Counted from the first letter of the stretch, positions 1-8,658 are shown. The stretch is 64,000 nt of DNA from Nonomuraea sp. SYSU D8015 (GCF_008065375.1 NZ_VJYI01000007.1:401592-465591); one strand, 5' to 3'. Translations and numbers: made by a program. The notes: generated from the sequence alone by a model not told the origin.

Positions 1-185
1 CCGGGCCGATCACGGAGGTACCGTTCCAGTCTCCGGTCGAGAGCGCGCCGGTCGGCCGGGAGCAGCGCGCTCTCCATGACGGGTTTCCGCTGAGGGGCCG
101 CGGCGGCAGGGGGTGGCGTCACGGTGGACGGGATGGCGCAGCCGGGCGCCGCGGCCACCAAGGCGAGGACGATGAGCCAGCGCAT
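1..185 (-). CDS. Secreted lipoprotein, N-terminal part (runs off the left edge)
   Basis: An open frame starts with ATG at 183-185 on the minus strand and is still open at base 1. The first residues, MRWLIVLALVAAAPGC, form a short positively charged start, a hydrophobic stretch and a lipobox-like APGC, so the product should be exported and lipid-anchored at Cys16. A Pro/Ala-rich linker follows, then a charged segment (LLPADRRALDRRLERYL) that looks helical. No family can be named from the visible ~61 residues. It lies downstream of the WYL gene on the same strand, 68 bp away, so the two may be co-transcribed. The ribosome-binding site is weak, so the start is moderately certain. Confidence 0.5.
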   Translation of the reverse strand, partial: MRWLIVLALVAAAPGCAIPSTVTPPPAAAAPQRKPVMESALLPADRRALDRRLERYLRDRP

Positions 186-253
186 GTGCCGGAGACTGCC
201 ACCCGGCACCCCAAAGGGCGGGGGCGCCTCCGGTCAAGCGCAGGCCAGTTTCC

Positions 254-748
254 TCACGCGGCCCTGCTGCGCCTGCGGCGCTGGAACGGGAGGAACCGGT
301 CGGCAAGGTGCGGACGGGACGGAGTGAGCGTGGGCTCGACCGCGAGGATCCGGTCGAACCTGAACGCCCTGATGGCCCGGCGCATCCTGCACACGCCGAC
401 CAGATACCAGTATTCGCGGTGGACCAGGCACGTCACCGGCTCGACGTCGCGCACGGTGACGGCGCCCCCGGCGTCTCGGTAGTGCAGGCGGATCATGAGG
501 CGGCTGGTGATGGCGTCGGCGATGAGCCTGGCCCGGGAGGCGACGTCCATGGGCAGCGGCTCGGTGAGGGTCGTGAGCGTGGTGGCGATGACGTCGTCGT
601 CGAGCTCCAGGTGCTCGAGTGCGTGCTGCAGGCCGCGGCGCGCGGTGACGGCCTGGGGACCCGACCCGAGGTGGGCGAGGGAGAGTGCGAGGGCGGCGAT
701 CTCGGCGGTCGTCAGCGGGCGAGTATCGTGCTTCACGACTGTCGTCAT
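254..748 (-). CDS. WYL-domain protein lacking an N-terminal HTH
   Basis: The 164-residue product has a helical N-terminal region (about residues 10-75) and then a WYL core. The signature is the segment YWYLVGVCRMRRAIRAFRFD, in which WYL is followed by the Arg-rich stretch typical of this ligand-sensing fold. WYL proteins in actinobacteria are usually ~320-residue regulators with an N-terminal HTH of the DeoR type. Here the HTH is absent, and the upstream DNA (749-842) does not encode one, so the protein is either a standalone sensor or a truncated regulator. It ends in a basic tail (RRRRSRAA). It lies downstream of ilvD on the same strand, separated by a hairpin. Confidence 0.75.
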   Translation of the reverse strand: MTTVVKHDTRPLTTAEIAALALSLAHLGSGPQAVTARRGLQHALEHLELDDDVIATTLTTLTEPLPMDVASRARLIADAITSRLMIRLHYRDAGGAVTVRDVEPVTCLVHREYWYLVGVCRMRRAIRAFRFDRILAVEPTLTPSRPHLADRFLPFQRRRRSRAA

Positions 749-794
749 ACCCCAACAATAGGGATGACCACCGACATTTTTCGAAAGTCTGTGC

Positions 795-820
795 GGCAGG
801 CGAGAACCTTGTCGCCTGCC
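795..820 (-). terminator. Hairpin downstream of ilvD
   Basis: GGCAGGCGA (795-803) and TCGCCTGCC (812-820) form a perfect 9-bp stem with an 8-nt loop, 23 bases after the ilvD stop. There is no U-run, as is common for actinobacterial terminators. It could equally attenuate read-through into the WYL gene. Confidence 0.45.
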
Positions 821-842
821 GGACAGCGTTCTATGGCCGAGC

Positions 843-2681
843 CTAGTGGCCGAGTTGCGACAGGTCGCGTGATGCGCCCGTGGAGGCGGACGTCGTCATG
901 GCGGCGTACGCCTGCAGCGCCACGCTCACCGGCCGGTTGCGGTCGCGCGGCCGGTATCTGCCCAGGTCGGCCAGGAGCCGCTCGCGCCGCGCGGCCAGCT
1001 CGGCCTCGGGCACGCGCAGCTCCATCGACCGGTTGGGGATGTCGATGTCGATGATGTCGCCGTCCTCGACCAGCGCGATCGTGCCGCCCTCGGCCGCCTC
1101 GGGTGAGGCGTGGCCGATCGACAGCCCGGAGGTGCCGCCGGAGAAGCGTCCGTCCGTGACCAGCGCGCACACCTTGCCCAGGCCCTTGCCCTTGAGGAAC
1201 GAGGTCGGGTAGAGCATCTCCTGCATGCCGGGGCCGCCCTTGGGGCCCTCGTAGCGGATGACCACCACGTCGCCGGCCTTGACCTTGCCGCCGAGGATGC
1301 CCTCGACCGCCTGCTCCTGCGACTCGAACACCACCGCCGGCCCGCTGAACGTCCAGATCGACTCGTCGACCCCGGCCGTCTTCACGACCGCGCCGTCCCG
1401 CGAGATGTTGCCGTAGAGCACCGCCAGGCCGCCGTCCACGGTGTAGGCGTGCTCGAGGTCGCGGATGCACCCGGCCGCGCGGTCGAGGTCGAGGTCGTCC
1501 CAGTGGTTGTCCTGCGAGTATGCCTTGACCGTGCGCACGTTGCCGGGCGCCGCGTGCCACAGCTCCACGGCCTCGGGCTTGGCCGACGGTGACTTCACGT
1601 CCCAGGCGGCCAGCATGTCGGCGACGGAGCCGCCGTTCACGGTGGGCACGTCGCGGTGCAACAGCCCGGCCCGGTCGAGCTCGCCCAGGATGGCCGGGAT
1701 GCCGCCGGCGCGGTGGACGTCCTCGATGTGGTATTTGTTCGTGGCGGGGGCGACCTTGCACAGGCACGGCACCCGCAGCGAGATCTCGTTGATCTCCTTG
1801 AGCCCGAAGTCGACGCCTGCCTCGCGGGCCGCGGCCAGGATGTGCAGGATCGTGTTGGTCGAGCCGCCCATCGCCACGTCGAGCGTCATGGCGTTCTCGA
1901 ACGCCTCGCGGGTCGCGATCGAGCGCGGCAGCACGGACTCGTCGTCGTCCTCGTAGTAGCGGCGGGTGATCTCCACCAGCTGCCGGCCCGCGTCCTCGAA
2001 CAGCTTCTTTCGCGCCTTGTGCGTGGCCAGGATCGTGCCGTTGCCCGGCAGCGCCAGGCCGATGGCCTCGGCCAGGCAGTTCATGGAGTTGGCGGTGAAC
2101 ATGCCGGAGCAGGAGCCGCAGGTCGGGCAGGCGCTCTCCTCCATCTCCAGCAGCTCGGCGTCGGAGACCGAGTCGTCGGCGGAGGCGATCATCGGGTCGA
2201 TGAGGTCGAGCTTCTTGCCGGGCGTCTTGCCGGCCTCCATGGGCCCGCCGGAGACGAAGATCGTCGGAATGTTGAGCCTGAACGCCGCCAGCAGCATGCC
2301 CGGCGTGATCTTGTCGCAGTTGGAGACGCAGATCAACGCGTCCGCGCAGTGCGCCTCGACCATGTATTCCACGGCGTCGGCGATCAGCTCGCGCGACGGC
2401 AGCGAGTAGAGCATGCCGCCGTGGCCCATGGCGATGCCGTCGTCCACGGCGATCGTGTTGAACTCGCGGGGAATCGCCCCCGCCTCTCTGATGGCGGCCG
2501 AGACGACGTCGCCGACCTCGCGGAGATGCACGTGCCCCGGCACGAACTGGGTGAAGCTGTTGGCCACCGCGATGATGGGCTTGCCGAAGTCGCTCCCGGC
2601 TACGCCGGTCGCCCGGAGCAGGGCCCGGGCACCAGCCATATTCCTGCCGTGGGTGACCGTACGTGACCTGAGGGCGGGCAT
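843..2681 (-). CDS. ilvD: Dihydroxy-acid dehydratase
   Basis: The 612-residue IlvD dehydrates 2,3-dihydroxy-3-methylbutanoate (and the methylpentanoate) to the 2-keto acid, the penultimate step of valine and isoleucine synthesis, using an Fe-S cluster. Visible signatures are SNCDKITPGM around Cys122, SGGPMEAG at 144-151, and CPTCGSC with Cys185/188/191, followed by GNGTILATH. Length matches the E. coli enzyme (616). The start is ATG preceded by GGGAGAAG about 5 bases upstream. No other ilv gene lies next to it, so it is a standalone ilvD, as in many actinomycetes. Confidence 0.97.
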   Translation of the reverse strand: MPALRSRTVTHGRNMAGARALLRATGVAGSDFGKPIIAVANSFTQFVPGHVHLREVGDVVSAAIREAGAIPREFNTIAVDDGIAMGHGGMLYSLPSRELIADAVEYMVEAHCADALICVSNCDKITPGMLLAAFRLNIPTIFVSGGPMEAGKTPGKKLDLIDPMIASADDSVSDAELLEMEESACPTCGSCSGMFTANSMNCLAEAIGLALPGNGTILATHKARKKLFEDAGRQLVEITRRYYEDDDESVLPRSIATREAFENAMTLDVAMGGSTNTILHILAAAREAGVDFGLKEINEISLRVPCLCKVAPATNKYHIEDVHRAGGIPAILGELDRAGLLHRDVPTVNGGSVADMLAAWDVKSPSAKPEAVELWHAAPGNVRTVKAYSQDNHWDDLDLDRAAGCIRDLEHAYTVDGGLAVLYGNISRDGAVVKTAGVDESIWTFSGPAVVFESQEQAVEGILGGKVKAGDVVVIRYEGPKGGPGMQEMLYPTSFLKGKGLGKVCALVTDGRFSGGTSGLSIGHASPEAAEGGTIALVEDGDIIDIDIPNRSMELRVPEAELAARRERLLADLGRYRPRDRNRPVSVALQAYAAMTTSASTGASRDLSQLGH

Positions 2682-2826
2682 TGCGCTTCTCCCATCGCTA
2701 GCAAGTCTTCACATGTTACGACCACTGCCCGGCAACTGAGACAACCGTCCACGCATCGGACGGTTGGTTACCGTTTCGTGCCGTAATCGAGGCCGTCGCC
2801 GGGTGTGCTCATGTTAGAGAGATCAG

Positions 2827-5487
2827 ATGAGCCACGGGGCAGTGATGCTCGACGATCCCGCCAGGGTCGGCAACTTCATCCACACGATAGACCGCCTGTG
2901 CCGCCGCCCGGCCAGAGGCGAAGGAGTGCAGGACTCGCCGCACGCGGCCAAGCAGCACACCGGCCGCCGGGGCATCCCGCTGGTCGAGCTGAGCGAGGCT
3001 GGCGACTGGCCGGCCATTCTGGCGCCGCAGGGGAGGGCGGCCACTCACGTGATCTCCCCGGGCATACCCCGGGCCCACCCGGACATCCAGCCGGGCGAGG
3101 GGGTCCCGGAGATCCTCTCGCGGATCGTGACCGCCCTGCGCGGCAGCAGACTCCGCTTCCCGCGCTACCAGCTCACCGCCCGCATCGTCGAAGGGCTCGC
3201 CGAGGCCCATGGCAAGGAGGACCAGGCCCGCCGCGTCCTGCGCGAGGCCGACCGCAACTGGGGGTGGGGCGTCGACGCGGCGGACCGGGGCGCGGACCAT
3301 GTGCCGTTCCCCGTGAACGTGCTGCTCAAGCTGTTACCGGGCTTCCTGCACGACCTGCGGCTCAGTGGGCGCGTGCCGTGGCTGAGCGGGCGTTTCCGCT
3401 GGCTGCGCCGCGCCCTGTCACAGGACGACCCCCAGGCGCCCGGCGTGGCGGCGTTGCTGGCCGGCCTCGACCCGGCCGACGGGGAACGCCTGTCCCGGCT
3501 GCTGCTGTCGGCGTTCATGGACGACCTGAGCGCGCAGTACCGGCGCTCGCCGCTGCACGTACGCGGGGCGAGCCATGTGTTCTACCCGTTGCTGCTGCTC
3601 AACGAGCACGCGAGCGCCCTGGTGGACCTCGTCGAGGAGCGGCGCGCGGAGCTCGACAGGTTCGACCCGGTCGTGGTGGTCTCGTACACGCCTGACGCCG
3701 TGCTGCTGGAGGACGACGAGGAGCCGCTGTGGCGGCTGATCCGCTGGCGCAGGGAACTGGTCACGGCCGACGACGCCGCCGCCTGGCGGCAGGTGATCCG
3801 GACGCCGCTCACGATCTCCGCGCCGCCCGTGCCCGCCGACCTCGCCAGGTACGACGTCGCGGACCCCACCTGGGTCCCGCCCGCCCGCGTGGCGCCGTGG
3901 TGGTCGTCGTGGACCGCGATCGCGCTGTTCTGGATGGTCCTGGCGGGCGCCGTCGGCGCGTACGCCGGCCAGACCGCCGCCTGGCACCGCAGCGCCTGCG
4001 CCACCGGCCTGTGGACGCCGTGGACCGAGAGCGGCAGGCAGCTGGCCGGCACGGAATGCGTCGGCGTGGCCGAGCCCGACTACCTGTTCACGCCGGGCAA
4101 CGCCGAGATCGAGAAGGTCCAGGCGGTGCTCCAGCAGGAGAACGGGCGGGCCGCCCGGCTGCACGAGGAGGACGGCCGGCGGCCGTACGTGACCATCGTC
4201 TACCTCGCCGCGCTCACCACGACCGACCGGGACGCCCTCGCGGCCTCCCGTGAGGGCCTGGCCGGGGTCGCGATCGCGCAGAAGCGCCAGAACGCCTCCA
4301 GCGGCGCCAGCGAGCCCCTGGTCCGCATCCTGCTCGCCAACGCCGGCGGCCGCATGCAGCACGGCTCGCGGATCGCCAGGCTGCTGCTGCGTTACCGCGA
4401 CGAGGAGGCGCCCATCGTGGGCGTGGTCGGCCTCGACCAGAGCCGCCAGGAGACCGTGGCCGCCATCCAGGAGCTCGGCAAGGCGGGGCTGCCGATGGTC
4501 GCCTCCACGCTGTCGGCCGACCGGCTGGTGAACGAGTCGCCGTTCTACTTCCAGGTCGCGCCGCAGAACTCCAGGCAGGCCTGGATGGCCGCGGCCTTCG
4601 CGGACTCGCTGGTCAAGAAGGGGGAGGTGAAGCGGCGGGCGGCCCGGGTCTACTACTCGCACGACGTGACCGACTACTACTCCTCCAACCTGCACGATCG
4701 GGTGGTCGCGCGGCTGAAGGAACGCGGCTTCGCGGTCGAGGGCCACCGGTTCACGCCGATCGGCGCCGCCAAGCCGGGCCCGGCCGACCGCAGCGACGAC
4801 GCCTACGCCGGGGAGCCGCGTGACGCGGGGGTGTCGGCCTGCGGGTTCGACGGGCTGGTGTACTTCGCCGGGCGCGGCATCCCCGACTTCGCCGAGTTCA
4901 TCAAGGGGATCGCCGACAAGTGCGCGGGCGCGCCGCCGGTCGTCCTCGGCGGCGACGACGTCACCAGGTACGCCGCCGACGTGCGGCTCAGGTCCGCCGT
5001 CACCCGGGTCGGGTACTACTACGAGTCGTTCGCCGCCGCGCCCAACCGGTGCGACGAGCCGCAGCGGCACGACTTCTACACCGACCTGTTCGCCACGTTC
5101 CCGTTCGAGTGCGAGGAGCCCGGCCCGGGCCGCACGCTGGACGGGCACGCGGCGCTCTCGTACGACGCCACCGAGACGATGATCACGGCCATCCGGCGGC
5201 TCGGCAAGGAGAGCCACTCCGTGCCGGTGAACTCCTACACCGTCTGGCGCCAGCTCGGCACCCTCTACGCGCCCGGGCAGAGCGGGCACGCCATCGAGGG
5301 CGCCACGGGGGCGCTGGACTTCGGCTCGGAGTCGCCCCGGCAGTACCCGGTGGACAAGGCCGTGCTGATCCTGCACGCCAAGGGCGCCGAGCGGCCCACG
5401 CAGATCGGGGCGTGCGGCAACATCACGGCGGCCGACCGCAAGGAGTTCTTTCCCTGGTGCGACTCGATCCCGGAGATCTACCGCTAG
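2827..5487 (+). CDS. Membrane-anchored protein: cytosolic domain, one TM, periplasmic-binding-like domain
   Basis: The 886-residue protein has three parts. Residues 1-355 are cytosolic, helical and charged, with no P-loop that I can see. Residues ~361-382 form a single hydrophobic helix (TAIALFWMVLAGAVGAYAG). Residues ~395-886 lie outside and resemble the type-I periplasmic binding fold of Leu/Ile/Val receptors, for example PIVGVVGLDQSRQETVAAI followed by GLPMVASTLSADRLV, and FYFQVAPQNSRQAWMAAAFA. There is no signal peptide or lipobox, so the binding domain is tethered by the internal helix. No ABC permease or ATPase is adjacent, so a receptor or signalling role is more likely than transport. 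I do not recognise the N-terminal domain. The start has a weak purine-rich RBS; the in-frame ATG at 2845 is an alternative. Confidence 0.7.
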   Translation: MSHGAVMLDDPARVGNFIHTIDRLCRRPARGEGVQDSPHAAKQHTGRRGIPLVELSEAGDWPAILAPQGRAATHVISPGIPRAHPDIQPGEGVPEILSRIVTALRGSRLRFPRYQLTARIVEGLAEAHGKEDQARRVLREADRNWGWGVDAADRGADHVPFPVNVLLKLLPGFLHDLRLSGRVPWLSGRFRWLRRALSQDDPQAPGVAALLAGLDPADGERLSRLLLSAFMDDLSAQYRRSPLHVRGASHVFYPLLLLNEHASALVDLVEERRAELDRFDPVVVVSYTPDAVLLEDDEEPLWRLIRWRRELVTADDAAAWRQVIRTPLTISAPPVPADLARYDVADPTWVPPARVAPWWSSWTAIALFWMVLAGAVGAYAGQTAAWHRSACATGLWTPWTESGRQLAGTECVGVAEPDYLFTPGNAEIEKVQAVLQQENGRAARLHEEDGRRPYVTIVYLAALTTTDRDALAASREGLAGVAIAQKRQNASSGASEPLVRILLANAGGRMQHGSRIARLLLRYRDEEAPIVGVVGLDQSRQETVAAIQELGKAGLPMVASTLSADRLVNESPFYFQVAPQNSRQAWMAAAFADSLVKKGEVKRRAARVYYSHDVTDYYSSNLHDRVVARLKERGFAVEGHRFTPIGAAKPGPADRSDDAYAGEPRDAGVSACGFDGLVYFAGRGIPDFAEFIKGIADKCAGAPPVVLGGDDVTRYAADVRLRSAVTRVGYYYESFAAAPNRCDEPQRHDFYTDLFATFPFECEEPGPGRTLDGHAALSYDATETMITAIRRLGKESHSVPVNSYTVWRQLGTLYAPGQSGHAIEGATGALDFGSESPRQYPVDKAVLILHAKGAERPTQIGACGNITAADRKEFFPWCDSIPEIYR

Positions 5488-5516
5488 GCCCGTCCTCCCC
5501 GCACGGATCCCCACTG

Positions 5517-5760
5517 CCCGAAAGGCTCCCGATTTCCCGCGACTCTCCCGAAAGGACCTCTACCTCACCGCCACCGGAAGGACCTCCGCCTCACCGCCTC
5601 TTGCCCGAATGAACTCCGGCATCGCCGGTCTTCGCCCGAAGGGACACCGACTTCCGCGCCCTTCTCCCGAAGCGGCTGCGGCTTCCGGGCCCTTCCCCCG
5701 AAGGGGATCCCGGCTTCCCGGCCCTTCCCCCGGAAAAGGGCCTCGCTGAAAGAGCGGGCG
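5517..5760. repeat. Degenerate ~31-bp tandem repeat (7-8 copies)
   Basis: Units begin with CCCGAA or a close variant at 5517, 5547, 5574, 5604, 5635, 5666, 5697 and 5729, giving periods of 30, 27, 30, 31, 31, 31 and 32. The last four units are the most alike (CCCGAAG...GGCTTCCCGGCCCTTCC). The array fills the gap between two convergent genes (stop at 5487, stop at 5781). It is not CRISPR-like because there are no unique spacers. The array may have arisen by slippage; short inverted arms inside the units (for example CCTTCCCCCGAAGGGG) could form hairpins and serve as terminators. Confidence 0.75.
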
Positions 5761-5780
5761 GTCGCGGTGACGTGCGGGGG

Positions 5781-6590
5781 TCAGGCGGGCAGCCGTACGG
5801 CGGCCAGCTGGGTCGCCTGGGCCACCAGACGGCCCTTGGCGTCCCAGACGTGCGCCACCTCGTCCATCCGCTCCCCGCCGACGTCCGTGGCCGACAGGCG
5901 CACCCTGACCGGCCCCGGCGCGGGGAGCCTGCGGACGTACGCCGTCAGCTGGATGGTGGGCACCCAGCCCGGCACGCCCAGGTCGTACGAGACCGGCGGC
6001 ACCGGATCGAGCGCCACCAGCAGGCTCAGGGGGTCCCAGTCGGAGCCGTCGGCCAGCCGCTGCCACGACGCGATGACGCCGCGCCCGGACGGGTTGCCGA
6101 ACACGAAGGCCAGGTGGGCCGGGTCGATGCGCTCCTCGACCACGTCCATCAGCGGCACGACGAAGCCTGCGCCGGGCGCGTCGGCCGGGGCCAGGACGCA
6201 GTCCTGCTCCGGCGGCAGCTCGACCGGCTCGCTCGCCGTCCACCAGGGGTCGGAGTCGTCCAGGAGGCCCAGTGTGACGTGCGCCTCCACCCGCGTCCGG
6301 CCCTCCTGCACCAGCGCGGTCCTGACCTGGGCCACGCTCCTGCCCACCCGGAGCGTCTCGACGCGCGCGACGGCGTCGCCGGGCTCGGGCGGCTCGATGA
6401 AGGAGGCGCTGACGGCGGTCACGTGCGGGTGGCCGTTGCCCCCGGCGCTCGCGCAGGCCGCGCGGCCGAGCACGGCCAGCAGGTAGCCGCCGTGCAACCG
6501 GGTCCCGACGCTCCACTGGGCGTCGAGCACGGCGGCGTACTCGCCGTCACCCTGCGCGACTAATGCGGTCGCTTCCTGAAAAGTCCCCAT
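5781..6590 (-). CDS. Acyl-CoA thioesterase family protein (double hotdog)
   Basis: The 269-residue product resembles the actinobacterial TesB-like/4HBT_3 thioesterases. The N-terminal hotdog carries WSVGTRLHGGYLLAVLGRAA and then VSASFIEPPEPGDAVARVE, RVGRSVAQVRTALVQEGRT. The second half (from ~residue 125) has the matching hotdog with a YDLGVPGWVPTIQLTAYVR segment. Such enzymes hydrolyse acyl-CoA to the free acid and CoA; the substrate cannot be read from sequence. The gene is divergent from a TetR gene 46 bp away, with a palindrome between the two, so control by that regulator is likely. Confidence 0.8.
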   Translation of the reverse strand: MGTFQEATALVAQGDGEYAAVLDAQWSVGTRLHGGYLLAVLGRAACASAGGNGHPHVTAVSASFIEPPEPGDAVARVETLRVGRSVAQVRTALVQEGRTRVEAHVTLGLLDDSDPWWTASEPVELPPEQDCVLAPADAPGAGFVVPLMDVVEERIDPAHLAFVFGNPSGRGVIASWQRLADGSDWDPLSLLVALDPVPPVSYDLGVPGWVPTIQLTAYVRRLPAPGPVRVRLSATDVGGERMDEVAHVWDAKGRLVAQATQLAAVRLPA

Positions 6591-6598
6591 TTGATCAG

Positions 6599-6627
6599 AT
6601 TGACAGCGTTAACCTGACGACGTCAAT
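6599..6627. promoter_or_regulatory. Palindromic operator candidate between thioesterase and TetR genes
   Basis: The 29-bp stretch has outer arms ATTGAC (6599-6604) and GTCAAT (6622-6627) and further symmetric pairs inside, so 10 of 14 position pairs about centre 6613 are complementary. It also holds the perfect TGACGACGTCA at 6615-6625. It occupies the divergent promoter gap, where a TetR dimer would repress both genes. Confidence 0.6.
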
Positions 6628-6636
6628 GTGAGATCC

Positions 6637-7317
6637 ATGACCACCACCAGACGCGTGCGCGCCAGGCGAGGCGAAGGGCCGCTGCTGCGGGAGGAGATCC
6701 TGCGCGCCGCCGAGGACCTGCTGGCGGAGTCGGGCACCGAGGACGCGCTCACGCTGCGCGCCGTGGCCGAGCGCGCCGGGGTGACCACGCCCTCGGTCTA
6801 CCTCCACTTCGCCGACAAGGAGGCGCTCGTCGAGGCGGTCTGCATGCGCGTGTGGGACGAGCTCGGGCGGCTCTTCAGCGAGAACCTCGGCGGCGACCCG
6901 CTCCTCGCCCTGGGCAGGTGCGGGCGCGCCTACGCCCGCTTCGCCCTCGACCACCCGGTGCAGTACAGGGTGCTGATGATGCGGCCGTCGGTCGCGCCCG
7001 GAGTGCCGCCCGCCGCCGCCGCGTGCTTCCGCCACATGGTGAACGCGGTCTCGGCCTGCGTGGAGACCCGTATGCTCGAGGGCGACCCGGAGGAGCTGGC
7101 GCTCGGCCTCTGGTCGGCCGTGCACGGCTGCGTCTCTCTGCTCATCGCCCAGCCGTCGTTCCCGTGGCCGCGCGACAGGGAAGCGCTGATCGACCAGATC
7201 GTACGGGTCGCCGGCTTCGGCACCGCGGTGTACTCACGGCTGCCGCGCAGCCTGCCGGCGAGCGCGGACCTGGTGGCCGCGCTCGACGACTTCGGCGAAC
7301 GGCTGAGGGCGGGTTAG
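6637..7317 (+). CDS. TetR family transcriptional regulator (WHG-type C-terminus)
   Basis: A 226-residue regulator. The N-terminal TetR HTH is clear: LREEILRAAEDLLAESG, then LTLRAVAERAGVTTPSVYLH and FADKEALVEAV. The C-terminal half carries LWSAVHGCVSLLIA, the mark of the WHG/TetR_C_13 ligand-binding domain, with DHPVQYRVLMMRP before it. Start taken at ATG 6637; GTG 6628 in the same frame is an alternative but would overlap the last bases of the palindrome. Most likely it represses itself and the divergent thioesterase gene in response to a small acyl or aromatic ligand (inferred). Confidence 0.88.
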   Translation: MTTTRRVRARRGEGPLLREEILRAAEDLLAESGTEDALTLRAVAERAGVTTPSVYLHFADKEALVEAVCMRVWDELGRLFSENLGGDPLLALGRCGRAYARFALDHPVQYRVLMMRPSVAPGVPPAAAACFRHMVNAVSACVETRMLEGDPEELALGLWSAVHGCVSLLIAQPSFPWPRDREALIDQIVRVAGFGTAVYSRLPRSLPASADLVAALDDFGERLRAG

Positions 7318-7327
7318 CGGCCGGCGG

Positions 7328-8164
7328 TCAGTCCTCGCCGTACCGGGCGGGGAGCACCTGGGCCGCGATGTCGTAGATCCGGTCGATCTCGGCGTCGGTC
7401 AGCGCCCGCTCCCGCTTGGTGATCCACTTGCGGGCACGATCGCCCTGGTAGACATCCACGCCCCGGATCGTCATGATCTTCCACGGCACCGGTGGCCCAT
7501 AGATGGCGAGCGACGGCACCACCGGGACCTCGCGGCCGAACGACTTGGTGATCAGCTCGCTGGCCTTCGACGCCTCGAGCTTGGCGTGGTTGAGGCGGTC
7601 TTTCTGGTCGAACGGGCCGTGGAAGAGCTTCTTGCCCATCTGCACGCGGACCGGGAGCCGCTTGTCCCACTTCTCGGAGTCGACCGCGTAGACGCCCGTC
7701 GGGCCCACCACCAGATGGTCGATCTGGTGCTCGGTGTCGGGGATCGCCCTGGCGTGGAGCGTGCGGTAGCCGCTGCGCTCCAGCTTGCGCAGCTGCGCCT
7801 CCGTGCGCCGCTCTGCCACGGACGAACGCCGCCACGCGGGCACGGACGAGTTGGAACGCGCGCGATAGACCGCCTCGACGATGGCCGCGATCACGCCCGC
7901 GGTCACGCCGACCCGCCAGTCGCCCACGAGGAAGCCCACCGCCAAGGCCACGCCGGCGGCCAGCAGCAGGCGGTTGCGCAGGCGACGATAACGCGGTTGT
8001 TGCAGCAGGCTGCGCACGGACGCGCGCTCTACCGGCGCGTACGTGGAGGTGGGCGCCGATGGCTTCGCGGCGGCGGTCTGCTCACTCTCTGGCCTGTCGC
8101 TCACCCAGATGGGTGACGCGTTGTGACCGTCTTCTCGCTGGTTGTCGGAGTCCACGTAACTCAC
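7328..8164 (-). CDS. NERD domain membrane protein
   Basis: A 278-residue protein with a polar N-terminus (~1-60), two close hydrophobic helices (~65-105, LLLAAGVALAVGFLVGDW and GVTAGVIAAIVEAVY), and a C-terminal nuclease-related domain (~115-230). The NERD signature is RRTEAQLRKLERSGY followed by HQIDHLVVGPTGVYAVDSEKW; the D in QIDHLVV and the E-x-K of SEKW correspond to the PD-(D/E)xK active site. NERD proteins are linked to DNA processing, but function here is untested. It ends 10 bp from the convergent TetR gene. Confidence 0.85.
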   Translation of the reverse strand: MSYVDSDNQREDGHNASPIWVSDRPESEQTAAAKPSAPTSTYAPVERASVRSLLQQPRYRRLRNRLLLAAGVALAVGFLVGDWRVGVTAGVIAAIVEAVYRARSNSSVPAWRRSSVAERRTEAQLRKLERSGYRTLHARAIPDTEHQIDHLVVGPTGVYAVDSEKWDKRLPVRVQMGKKLFHGPFDQKDRLNHAKLEASKASELITKSFGREVPVVPSLAIYGPPVPWKIMTIRGVDVYQGDRARKWITKRERALTDAEIDRIYDIAAQVLPARYGED

Positions 8165-8357
8165 CGTAGCCCGGGAATCTGAGTGATTCCTAGTGTTGCC
8201 CTGTCCATAGTTTTATGGCTCAGCTCACCGTGTTCTACGCCCGTTTTCCGGGTATTACTAACGTTCTTCTCTAGAGATGCCGTAGCTTCGTACAAGATCA
8301 TAACTTGCCGCCCGCATGGGTCTGGCCGGACCCGCTCACGAGGTTTACGTTCGTGGT

Positions 8358-8651
8358 GTGGACAGCGCGGCGGAGATTCTGCTCTCACTCTTCGGGATAT
8401 CCATGGGGCTGTTCGTGCTGATCAGCCTGCTGGTCATGGTGCCCGGACGCGGTGGCGTGCGGCGGCGGATCGAGTCCGGCCCGGTGTGGTTCGGCGGGCC
8501 GTCGGGGAGCGAACGCGGCGTGAGCACCTCTGAGCTGGTGCTGGCCGAGCGGGTCGCGCACTGGACGTCCGTGCCCGAGGTCGACTGGGTGGCCGCGGCC
8601 GAGACGGCGGAGCCGGGGCGGCACGTCGGCGGCGCGTCGGCCGGATGGTGA
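8358..8651 (+). CDS. Small single-pass membrane protein
   Basis: A 97-residue product from GTG 8358. Residues ~5-27 are hydrophobic (ILLSLFGISMGLFVLISLLV), followed by a basic cytosolic turn (RGGVRRR), then a polar tail with SELVLAERVAHWTSVPEVDW. It sits directly before the DUF5130 gene (1-7 bp), so the pair is surely co-transcribed. I do not recognise the family. ATG 8316 in the same frame would add 14 residues of weak quality. Confidence 0.6.
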   Translation: MDSAAEILLSLFGISMGLFVLISLLVMVPGRGGVRRRIESGPVWFGGPSGSERGVSTSELVLAERVAHWTSVPEVDWVAAAETAEPGRHVGGASAGW

Positions 8652-8658
8652 GGTGACG

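Noticed and set aside
10..306. 98-residue open frame on the minus strand at the left edge
   Set aside because: Another frame there starts with a clear lipoprotein signal (ATG at 185), whereas this one is Arg/Pro-rich without structure.
843..2681. Phosphogluconate dehydratase (Edd) instead of IlvD
   Set aside because: Same superfamily, but the overall sequence, length and motif context follow IlvD, and no Entner-Doudoroff genes are near.
5517..5760. CRISPR array
   Set aside because: Units are tandem without unique spacers, drift in length and sequence, and no cas genes are present.
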